NCBI RefSeq assembly: GCF_002374855.1
Contig: NZ_NWVC01000003.1
Coordinates: 310,001 to 374,000 of the forward strand
Reading direction: 5' to 3'
DNA from: Sphingomonas adhaesiva
GTDB taxonomy: Bacteria > Pseudomonadota > Alphaproteobacteria > Sphingomonadales > Sphingomonadaceae
DNA length: 64,000 nt
Below the pieces are notes generated by a model that saw nothing but the letters and a program-made list of their open reading frames with translations, ran no database searches and had not been told where the DNA came from. Positions 18,453 through 25,811 of the stretch are shown here, in pieces. How positions within the stretch are numbered: position 1 is the first letter of the stretch; every line of letters starts with the position of its first letter. A program made the translations under genes and the position numbers.

Positions 18453-19481
18453 ATGACCACATTGTTGCCGACGACCACCGCGGGCAGCCTGCCCAAGCCT
18501 TCCTGGCTGGCGCAGCCCGAAACCTTGTGGTCGCCGTGGAAGCTGGAGGGCGAGGAACTGGTCGCGGGCAAGCGCGATGCGCTGCGCCTGGCGGTCGACG
18601 ACCAGCGGCAGGCGGGCATCGACATCCTGGGTGATGGCGAGCAGACGCGCCAGCACTTCGTCACGACGTTCATCGAGCATCTCGACGGCGTCGACTTCGA
18701 AAAGCGCGAGACGGTGCGGATCCGCGACCGCTACGATGCCAGCGTGCCGACCGTCGTCGGCGCGGTGTCGCGGCCGGCGCCGGTCTTCGCGGACGATGCG
18801 CGGTTCCTGCGCGCGCAGACCGACCGGCCGATCAAGTGGACGCTGCCGGGGCCGATGACGATGATCGACACCCTGTACGACGCGCATTACCGCAGCCGCG
18901 AAAAGCTGGCGTGGGAATTCGCGCGCATCCTGAACGAAGAGGCCCGCGAACTGGAAGCGGCGGGCGTCGACATCATCCAGTTCGACGAGCCTGCGTTCAA
19001 CGTCTTCTTCGACGAGGCGAACGACTGGGGCATCGCCACGCTGGAGCGCGCGGCCGAGGGGCTGAAGGCCGAAACCGCCGTCCACATCTGCTACGGCTAT
19101 GGCATCAAGGCCAACACCGACTGGAAGAAGACGCTTGGCGCCGAATGGCGCCAGTACGAGCAGACTTTCCCAAATCTTCAAAAGTCGACGATCGATATCA
19201 TCTCGCTGGAATGCCGGAATTCGCGGGTGCCGATGGACCTGATCGAACTGATCCGGGGCAAGAAGGTGATGGTCGGCGCGATCGACGTCGCGACCGACAC
19301 CATCGAGACGCCGGAAGAGGTCGCCGATACGCTGCGCCGGGCGCTGCGCTTCGTCGATGCCGACAAGCTCTACCCGGCCACCAATTGCGGCATGGCGCCG
19401 CTGTCGCGCGCGGTCGCACGGGGCAAGCTGAACGCGCTGGGTGCCGGTGCCGCAATCGTCCGCAAGGAACTGGGCAGTTGA
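18453..19481 (+). CDS. mesD: core-MetE type, B12-independent methionine synthase MesD
   Basis: At 342 residues it corresponds only to the catalytic C-terminal half of MetE (full MetE is about 750). The zinc site is intact: His211 and Cys213 (VHICYGYG), Glu253 (ISLECR) and Cys312 (TNCGMAP). The half-size form is the folate-independent methionine synthase class, which in proteobacteria with a DUF1852 neighbour is MesD. It methylates homocysteine to methionine in the cytoplasm. Under the riboswitch it should be made when cobalamin is scarce and MetH cannot work. A generic MetE-family annotation is the alternative, but the missing N-terminal folate-handling half and the mesX partner favour MesD. 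Confidence 0.87.
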   Translation: MTTLLPTTTAGSLPKPSWLAQPETLWSPWKLEGEELVAGKRDALRLAVDDQRQAGIDILGDGEQTRQHFVTTFIEHLDGVDFEKRETVRIRDRYDASVPTVVGAVSRPAPVFADDARFLRAQTDRPIKWTLPGPMTMIDTLYDAHYRSREKLAWEFARILNEEARELEAAGVDIIQFDEPAFNVFFDEANDWGIATLERAAEGLKAETAVHICYGYGIKANTDWKKTLGAEWRQYEQTFPNLQKSTIDIISLECRNSRVPMDLIELIRGKKVMVGAIDVATDTIETPEEVADTLRRALRFVDADKLYPATNCGMAPLSRAVARGKLNALGAGAAIVRKELGS

Positions 19482-19546
19482 CCGTGGCGATCGTCGCAAC
19501 GCACGCGATCGACCCGGCCTTTGTGGAGCCGCGCCGAACGGCCTAT

Positions 19547-19574
19547 GAGGGAAGGCGTCAGGCGTCCCTCCCTC
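19547..19574 (+). terminator. possible terminator hairpin after mesD
   Basis: GAGGGA (19547-19552) can pair with either of two TCCCTC copies (19565-19570 or 19569-19574), giving a six-base-pair stem. No clear T-run follows. It lies between mesD and the LysR gene. Confidence 0.3.
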
Positions 19575-19590
19575 GTCATTCGTCCAGGTC

Positions 19591-20505
19591 ATGCAAGCCG
19601 ATCCCAACGACGTCCACCGCCGCGAACTGCCGCCACTGACGGCGCTGGTCAGCTTTCTCGCGGCGGTCGAGACGAGCAGCTTTTCACGCGCGGCGCAGCG
19701 CATGTCGTTGACCCAGAGCGCGATCAGCCGGCAGATCGCCTTGCTGGAGGGATGGCTGGGCGTCGCGCTGTTCGAACGGCGCGGACGGCGGGTCGCGCCG
19801 ACGCCGGCGGCGATCGCCTATGCCGAAGCGGTGGCGCCCGCGGTCGAGCAGTTGCGCAGCGCGACCCGGCGGCTGCTGACCCCGGTGGCGGACCGGGCGC
19901 TGACGATCGCGACCTTGCCCAGTTTCGGGATGCGCTGGCTCGCGCCGCGCCTGCCCGGCCTGAGCGCGCGGCACCCGGACCTGCTGGTGAACATCGCGGC
20001 GCGATCGCATCCGTTCGATTTCGCGGAGGAGCGGTTTGACGCCGCGATCCATTTCGGCCTGCCCGACTGGCCGGGGGCCGAACATGCGCTGCTGTTCCAT
20101 GAGGATGTCGCGCCGGTCTGTTCGCCCGACTGGCTGGCGCGCCATCCGGTGGCGCAGCCGGACGACCTTCTGGCGCATACGCGTCTGTCGCTACAGTCGC
20201 GGCCGTCGGCGTGGGGCGACTGGTTCGCCGCCGCCGGACTGGCCGACGCGGCGATCGGCCAGGGGCCGGTCTACGAACATTTCCTGATGCTCGCCCATGC
20301 GGCGGCGGCGGGGATGGGCATGGCGTTGATCCCGACGTTCCTGATCCGGCCGGAACTGGAGTCCGGCGCGCTGGTGATGCCGATGGACGTCACCATGCGC
20401 GGGCCGGAAGCCTATTACCTCGTCTGGCCGCGCGATCACGGCGGCGGCCCGCTGTTCGACCGCTTCCGCCGCTGGCTGCTGGACGAAGCCGCGGCGGAAG
20501 CGTGA
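19591..20505 (+). CDS. LysR family transcriptional regulator (GcvA-like)
   Basis: A 304-residue LysR protein. The N-terminal winged helix (about residues 14-73) contains the typical SFSRAAQRMSLTQSAISRQI recognition region. The C-terminal substrate-binding domain matches the GcvA/AmpR branch (RFDAAIHFG, MGMALIPTFLI). It is downstream of mesD on the same strand but separated by 109 bases with a possible terminator, so it may be independent. It converges with the TonB receptor gene three bases away. The target is unknown; the adjacent receptor operon or mesXD are candidates. Confidence 0.85.
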   Translation: MQADPNDVHRRELPPLTALVSFLAAVETSSFSRAAQRMSLTQSAISRQIALLEGWLGVALFERRGRRVAPTPAAIAYAEAVAPAVEQLRSATRRLLTPVADRALTIATLPSFGMRWLAPRLPGLSARHPDLLVNIAARSHPFDFAEERFDAAIHFGLPDWPGAEHALLFHEDVAPVCSPDWLARHPVAQPDDLLAHTRLSLQSRPSAWGDWFAAAGLADAAIGQGPVYEHFLMLAHAAAAGMGMALIPTFLIRPELESGALVMPMDVTMRGPEAYYLVWPRDHGGGPLFDRFRRWLLDEAAAEA

Positions 20506-20508
20506 GGG

Positions 20509-23286
20509 TTACAGCGGCCTGCCGCCGGTCTTCCACGTCAGTTGCAGCGCGAACGCCCGGCCGACGCCGTCGAACCACGAAATGTCGTAATAGGGATAGG
20601 AGGCATAGGTCGGGTCGAACACCGGCGCCTGGTCGAACAGGTTGGTGACGGTCCCGGTCACGCGCAGCCGCTCGTTCAGGTCGTAGCGCGCCGACAGATT
20701 GAACAGGTAGCTGGCCTTGATGTAGGCGTCCTGGTCGTAATTGGGCAGCTTGCCCAGCCGCTGGCCGGTCAGCGTCGTCGAAAAATCGCCCAGGCTCCAC
20801 GTCAGGCTGGCGGTGCCCTTCTCGCGCGGGATGTCGTAATTGCTGTCGACCGCGAACTGGTTGATGACCGGATCGCCCGGATACTGACGCACCGTGTGAT
20901 TGAAGACGTAGGTGTAGCCGCCCGACAACGTGAATTCGCCGATGGCGGCGGTCGGCAGGCGGAAATTGGCGGCCACGTCGATGCCGTCGGTGGTTTCCTC
21001 CGCGACGTTGATCGGGTTGACCCGCACCGCCTGCAACTGCCCGGCCAGCGCGCCGGTCGTATAGCGCTGGACGCGGGCGATGGCATCCTGGCAGGTTGGC
21101 GACGACGGATCGGCCCCGCCGCCGGCGCGACAGGTCGATTCCGCGCGCAGCAGCGCGTCGATGCTGATGTCGCGGACCTGATCCTTCATCTTCACGCGGA
21201 AATAGTCGACCGACAGGTCGAGCCGGTTCGACGGCTGCCACACGAAACCGGCGTTGAGCGAGGTCGAGGTCTCCGGCTTGAGTTGGCGGTTGCCGGTCTT
21301 GCGCGCGATGATCGTCTGGTCGGAATAGCTGCAATCGCCGATCGTCTCGTCCGGCTCCTCCACGCGGCACAGGTAGTAATCGGTGGCCGACGGGTGGGTG
21401 TTGCCCGGGCCGCGGAAGACGTAGTTGAGGTCCGGCGCGCGGAAGCCGGTGCCATAAGCGGCGCGCAGCAGCAGCCGCTTGGTCGGACGCAATTCGCCGC
21501 CGAAGTTGTAGGTGAACCGCCCGAAGGTGTTGTCCGCGATGTGGAAGGAATCGTAGCGGCCGGCGGTGCTAAGCTGCAGGAACGACAGCAGCGGTACGCG
21601 GAATTCGTAGCCCAGGCCCCAGCGGCTGCGCGATCCGCTGCCGTCCGAATCGACCAGCCCGACGTAGTAATTGGTCAGCGTCAGCGGATCGGGCCGCAGG
21701 TCGTAGCCCTGCTTGCCGACCTCCGCGATGAAGGCGGCGCCGACCGGGCCGGCGGGTAGCTGGAACAGGTTGGTCGTGTTGAGCGATCCGGCCAGCGTGT
21801 CGGTCCACGACCGCGGGCGATAGAGCGAGTCGACCGAGATCGAGCGATATTCCTCCGGCGTCAGCGGCTTGTACAGGCGGCGGACGTCGGCGTTGAAGAT
21901 CGCATAGCCGGTGACCGGGTCGACGCCCTGCTGCTGCCCCAGGAACAGCGCGTTCGATTTCGAGATGACGATTTCGGGGAAGGTGACGCGCGAATCATAT
22001 TGTGCGTGGTTGAACGACACTTCGTACTTCCAGCGCCCGTCGTTGCCGAACTGGCCGCGGATGCCGGGCGTGATGTTGAAGGTGACCGACCGGTTGCGGG
22101 TCATGCCGTTGTCGAACCCGCCGATCTCCTCCGGCGTGAACTGGCGCGTCCAATTGTCGAGCTGCAACCCGCTGTCGGTGGCGTCGGGCGCCAGATTGGG
22201 ATTGAAGAAGGTGCCTTCCTCATTCCCGTCGGGCGACACGTAATACCAGCTCTTCATCCGGCGAAACAGCTTCAGCTTGGAATAGCTGAACTGGACGTCG
22301 GCGAACAATTCGGTGCCGCCGCCCAGGTCGTAGCCCATCGAGCTGTAGGCGGTGACCGATTTGCGGTCCGAGATCATCGTGCCGTAGGCGACCGATTCAT
22401 TGCTGCCGCAGAACTGCCCGTAGCGGCGGCGATTGGCGTAATAGATCGTGCCCTGGTTGAGCGAGGACAGCGCGCTGCACGTCGCCTGACCCGGATCGAT
22501 ATAGTTCAGGTCCTCATCCGCCCGCAGGAACGTGCGCTGCGCCAGCGGGGTGGCGGTGGTGGGGTTGTCGGCGGTCGAATCCTGCCGCTTGCGCTGATAC
22601 TGCCACAGCGGGCGCTGGTTGAGCAGTTCGATGCCGGCGACGCCGTGGAACCGGCCGGTTTCCCAGCCGGTCGTCGCCATCAGGCGATACGCCTCGCCCC
22701 CGCCGTGCTGGGTGTCGTTGTAGCGCAGGTCGATGCGCGTGCCGTCCGCCTTGGTCTTCAGCTGGAAATTGACCACGCCGGCGATCGCGTCGGACCCGTA
22801 GATCGCCGAGGCGCTGCCGCTCAGCACCTCGACCCGTTCGATCAGGCCGACCGGGATGTTCGAGACGTCGGTGAAGTTGCTGTTGCCCTGGAACGGCAGC
22901 GGGAAATCGGCGATGCGCCGCCCGTTGACCAGCACCAGCGTGTGGTTGGGGCCAAGCCCGCGCAGGTCGACCTGCTGCGCCCCGGGGCTGAAGCTGGCGC
23001 CGGACGCGCTCTGCTGGCCCTGCGTCTCGCCGCCGTTCTGCGTCACGCCGCGCAACACGTCGGGCACGCTCTGGAAGCCGCCGCGCAGGATGTCGTCGGC
23101 GGTGATGACGGTGACCGGCGCCGGCCCTTCCTTCTGCACGCGCGGGATGCGCGAGCCGAGGACCACGATTTCCTCCGATGCGCCTTCCGCCGGGGCGCTG
23201 CCGGGCAGTTCCTGCGCCATCGCGCTGCCCGCCATCGCCATCATCCCAGCGCCCGCTAGCGAGCGTGCGACCCCATAGCCCCGCAT
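20509..23286 (-). CDS. TonB-dependent receptor divergent from the cyanophycinase-isoaspartyl peptidase fusion
   Basis: A 925-residue outer membrane receptor. It has a signal peptide (ends AGSAMAQ), a TonB-box-like EEIVVLGSRIPR, a plug (about residues 45-190) with VEVLSGSASAIYGSDAIAG, and a barrel ending WKTGGRPL. The ATG at 23286 follows a GGGGAG ribosome site at good distance. It is transcribed away from the exported cyanophycin-type hydrolase gene over 112 bases, an arrangement that usually means shared control and a common substrate. I infer import of cyanophycin fragments or beta-aspartyl dipeptides; this is context only, as receptor sequence does not reveal ligand. Confidence 0.88.
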   Translation of the reverse strand: MRGYGVARSLAGAGMMAMAGSAMAQELPGSAPAEGASEEIVVLGSRIPRVQKEGPAPVTVITADDILRGGFQSVPDVLRGVTQNGGETQGQQSASGASFSPGAQQVDLRGLGPNHTLVLVNGRRIADFPLPFQGNSNFTDVSNIPVGLIERVEVLSGSASAIYGSDAIAGVVNFQLKTKADGTRIDLRYNDTQHGGGEAYRLMATTGWETGRFHGVAGIELLNQRPLWQYQRKRQDSTADNPTTATPLAQRTFLRADEDLNYIDPGQATCSALSSLNQGTIYYANRRRYGQFCGSNESVAYGTMISDRKSVTAYSSMGYDLGGGTELFADVQFSYSKLKLFRRMKSWYYVSPDGNEEGTFFNPNLAPDATDSGLQLDNWTRQFTPEEIGGFDNGMTRNRSVTFNITPGIRGQFGNDGRWKYEVSFNHAQYDSRVTFPEIVISKSNALFLGQQQGVDPVTGYAIFNADVRRLYKPLTPEEYRSISVDSLYRPRSWTDTLAGSLNTTNLFQLPAGPVGAAFIAEVGKQGYDLRPDPLTLTNYYVGLVDSDGSGSRSRWGLGYEFRVPLLSFLQLSTAGRYDSFHIADNTFGRFTYNFGGELRPTKRLLLRAAYGTGFRAPDLNYVFRGPGNTHPSATDYYLCRVEEPDETIGDCSYSDQTIIARKTGNRQLKPETSTSLNAGFVWQPSNRLDLSVDYFRVKMKDQVRDISIDALLRAESTCRAGGGADPSSPTCQDAIARVQRYTTGALAGQLQAVRVNPINVAEETTDGIDVAANFRLPTAAIGEFTLSGGYTYVFNHTVRQYPGDPVINQFAVDSNYDIPREKGTASLTWSLGDFSTTLTGQRLGKLPNYDQDAYIKASYLFNLSARYDLNERLRVTGTVTNLFDQAPVFDPTYASYPYYDISWFDGVGRAFALQLTWKTGGRPL

Positions 23287-23398
23287 TATAATGCTCCCCG
23301 ATCATTCCCCGTTGCGCAATCATAATGCCATGGACTTCAGTCAAATTGAAATATAAAAATAGCACATTGAGCGTCCGTTCTGTTGTTTTGATGGGAGT
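23287..23398. promoter_or_regulatory. divergent promoter region of the cyanophycin-type locus
   Basis: 112 bases between the receptor start and the fusion gene. It contains an unusually AT-rich stretch at 23337-23370 (AAATTGAAATATAAAAATAG), of the kind bound by Lrp/AsnC proteins. An Lrp-type gene lies immediately downstream of the fusion gene. GGGAG at 23393-23397 is the ribosome site for the fusion gene. No exact operator can be assigned. Confidence 0.4.
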
Positions 23399-25372
23399 GT
23401 GGCCTTGCGGCACCGTGTGTTGGGCATCGCATTGATATGCGCGGGAATTGCATCGACGGTTCCGGCGATGGCGGAGCCGCAGGGCGCGCGGCAGCCGGCG
23501 GCGGTCGCGGGTGCGCGCTTCTTCGTGACCGGCGATCCGGCAAAACCGCGCCGTGCCGCCCCGTCGCAGGGGCTGATGCTGCTGGGCGGCGGCGACTGGG
23601 ACAGCCAGGCGTTCCGGTGGTTCGCGAAGAAGGCCGGTTACGGCCACATCCTGATCCTGCGCGCGTCGGGCGATGGCGAGGGCGGGCGCGAGATGTTCGC
23701 GGAGATGGCCGGCGTCGCATCGGTGTCGACGATCCTGTTCACCGATCGCGCCGCCTCCACCGATTCGCGCGTGCTGGCCGCCATCGCGAAGGCCGACGGC
23801 ATCTTCCTGGCGGGCGGCGACCAGGCGAAATACGTCCGCTTCTGGCAGGGGACGCCGGTCGCACGTGCGCTGGACGCGCATGTCGCGGCGGGCAAGCCGA
23901 TCGCGGGCACCAGCGCCGGCCTCGCCGTGCTGGGCGGCACCGCTTACGGCGCGATGGACGGCGGCAGCATCGATTCGTTCCGGGCGCTGTCCGATCCCGC
24001 GGGCGATGCGGTGACGCTGGTGCGCGACTTCCTGCACATGCCGCGGCTGGCGCATGTCGTCACCGATACGCATTTCAACCAGCGCGACCGGCTGGGGCGG
24101 CTGATCGCGTTCGTCGCGAAGGCGCGCGCATCGGGCGATCCGCGGGCGATCGGGCTGGGCGTCGACGAAAAGGGCGCCCTGTGCGTCGAGGCCGATGGGC
24201 AGGCGATCTATCGTGGGCCGGCGAACACCCATGCCTGGCTGGTCCAGCCGCAGGGCGTGCCCACGCTGGTGCCGGGCAAGCCGCTCGACTGGGCGGACAT
24301 CCGCATCACCGGCATCGCGCCGGGCGGCACGATCGACCTCGATACGCTGGCGGTGCCGCGGCCGGCGTTCGTGGGCACGGCGAAGGTGGTGGACGGCAAG
24401 CTGATCGACGCGCCGCTGCCGCCGGGCGGGCATTGGTCGCTGGCGATCCATGGCGGGGCGGGGGTGATCCCCAGGGGATCGCTGACGCCCGACCAGGAGC
24501 GCGCCTATCGCGCCGCGCTGAACGCCGCGCTCGCCGCCGGATCGGCGGTGCTGGCGAAGGGCGGCACCAGCCTGGACGCGGTCGAGGCCGCGGTGCGCCT
24601 GCTGGAGGATGATCCGCACTTCAACGCCGGGCGCGGCGCGGTGTTCGATGCGGAGGGGAAGAACCAGCTGGACGCCGCGATCATGGACGGCGCGACATTG
24701 CGCGCGGGCGCGGTCGCGGGCGTTGGTACCACGAAGAACCCGGTCGTGCTGGCGCGTGCGGTGATGGAGCACAGCCGCCACGTCCTGCTGAGCGGGGCGG
24801 GGGCCGACCAGTTCGCGCGCGAACAGGGGGTGGAGCAGGTCGACCCGTCCTATTTCCGCACCGATCAGCGCTGGCAGGAATATCTTTCGTGGAAACGCGA
24901 CGAGGAACACGCCGCGCTCGACCCGACGCACCGTTACGGCACGGTCGGCGCGGTGGCGCGCGACCAGCGCGGGCATCTGGCGGCCGCGACGTCGACCGGC
25001 GGGCTGACCGGCAAGCGCTGGGGCCGGATCGGCGACACGCCGATCATCGGCGCGGGCACCTATGCGATGGACAAGACCTGCGCGGTGTCGGCGACCGGAA
25101 CCGGCGAATTCTTCATCCGCCAGGTCGCCGCGCGCCAGGTCTGCGACCGCGTGCAATGGAAGGATCAGGACATCGCCGCCGCCGCGAGCGCCACGATGGG
25201 CGAGGTGGGGGAGATCGGCGGCGAAGGCGGGCTGATCGCGATGGACGGCGATGGCCGCATCGCCTTCGCGATGAACAGCGACGGCATGTATCGTGGTAGC
25301 GTATCGGATGACCAACCCCCACGTACCGCCATCTATGCGGGAGAAATGGATGTCGGCCGACGGCCCGAGTAA
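23399..25372 (+). CDS. exported bifunctional cyanophycinase (S51)-isoaspartyl peptidase/L-asparaginase (Ntn, T2) fusion
   Basis: A 657-residue protein with two hydrolase domains behind a signal peptide (ends VPAMA). Domain 1 (about 45-325) is cyanophycinase-like: GGDQ near 139-142, nucleophile elbow GTSAG with Ser172, and DTHFNQRDRLGRL with His225, a cyanophycinase hallmark. Domain 2 (about 345-640) is a plant-type isoaspartyl peptidase/asparaginase precursor. HGGAGVIPRG opens it, Thr515 in YGTVGAVA is the autocleavage residue and new N-terminal nucleophile, and TSTGGLTGKRWGRIGD is the substrate loop. Domain 1 should cut cyanophycin to beta-Asp-Arg dipeptides and domain 2 should split these to Asp and Arg. 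The GTG at 23399 is only one base from GGGAG; TTG 23405, seven bases away, may be the real start. Residue numbers count from the GTG. Confidence 0.88.
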   Translation: MALRHRVLGIALICAGIASTVPAMAEPQGARQPAAVAGARFFVTGDPAKPRRAAPSQGLMLLGGGDWDSQAFRWFAKKAGYGHILILRASGDGEGGREMFAEMAGVASVSTILFTDRAASTDSRVLAAIAKADGIFLAGGDQAKYVRFWQGTPVARALDAHVAAGKPIAGTSAGLAVLGGTAYGAMDGGSIDSFRALSDPAGDAVTLVRDFLHMPRLAHVVTDTHFNQRDRLGRLIAFVAKARASGDPRAIGLGVDEKGALCVEADGQAIYRGPANTHAWLVQPQGVPTLVPGKPLDWADIRITGIAPGGTIDLDTLAVPRPAFVGTAKVVDGKLIDAPLPPGGHWSLAIHGGAGVIPRGSLTPDQERAYRAALNAALAAGSAVLAKGGTSLDAVEAAVRLLEDDPHFNAGRGAVFDAEGKNQLDAAIMDGATLRAGAVAGVGTTKNPVVLARAVMEHSRHVLLSGAGADQFAREQGVEQVDPSYFRTDQRWQEYLSWKRDEEHAALDPTHRYGTVGAVARDQRGHLAAATSTGGLTGKRWGRIGDTPIIGAGTYAMDKTCAVSATGTGEFFIRQVAARQVCDRVQWKDQDIAAAASATMGEVGEIGGEGGLIAMDGDGRIAFAMNSDGMYRGSVSDDQPPRTAIYAGEMDVGRRPE

Positions 25373-25811
25373 TCCCGGCAGCTCGAAGCGCGAACTCGAC
25401 GCGCGGCTGCTGGCGCTGTTGCGGCAGGATTCGCGCGTTCCGGTATCGGAACTGGCGCATGTGCTGAACGTGTCGCGCGCACATGTCTACGCCAGCATCG
25501 CGCGCATGGAGCAGGACGGCACGATCGACGGCTATACCGTGCGGCTGGGCGAGGCGTACGAGCGGCGGACGGTGCGCGCGCACGTGATGATGACGTCGCA
25601 CCCCAAGCTGATGGTCGAGACGCAGGAGGCGCTGGCGGCGATCCCGGAGCTGACCGGGCTGCACGCCATCGCCGGCGAATATGACATGATCGCGATCGTC
25701 GAGGCGTCCAGCCTGGAGCGGCTGAACGACGTGATCGACGCGATCGGGATGATGCCGGGGATCGACCGAACGACCTCGGCGGTGATCCTGGCGACGCGGT
25801 TGCGGCGCTAG
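25347..25811 (+). CDS. Lrp/AsnC family transcriptional regulator
   Basis: A 154-residue regulator: an N-terminal helix-turn-helix (about residues 15-60, DARLLALLRQDSRVPVSELA) and a C-terminal RAM ligand-binding domain (LTGLHAIAGEYDMIAIV). I chose the ATG at 25347 because GGGAG lies six bases upstream; ATG 25308 and 25332 are in frame but lack such a site. It overlaps the end of the fusion hydrolase gene by 26 bases, so the two are one unit. Such proteins sense amino acids. Here it probably senses Arg, Asp or Lys and controls the fusion gene, the receptor and perhaps the facing ast operon. Its stop overlaps the stop of ydiJ. Confidence 0.88.
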   Translation, partial: WMSADGPSNPGSSKRELDARLLALLRQDSRVPVSELAHVLNVSRAHVYASIARMEQDGTIDGYTVRLGEAYERRTVRAHVMMTSHPKLMVETQEALAAIPELTGLHAIAGEYDMIAIVEASSLERLNDVIDAIGMMPGIDRTTSAVILATRLRR

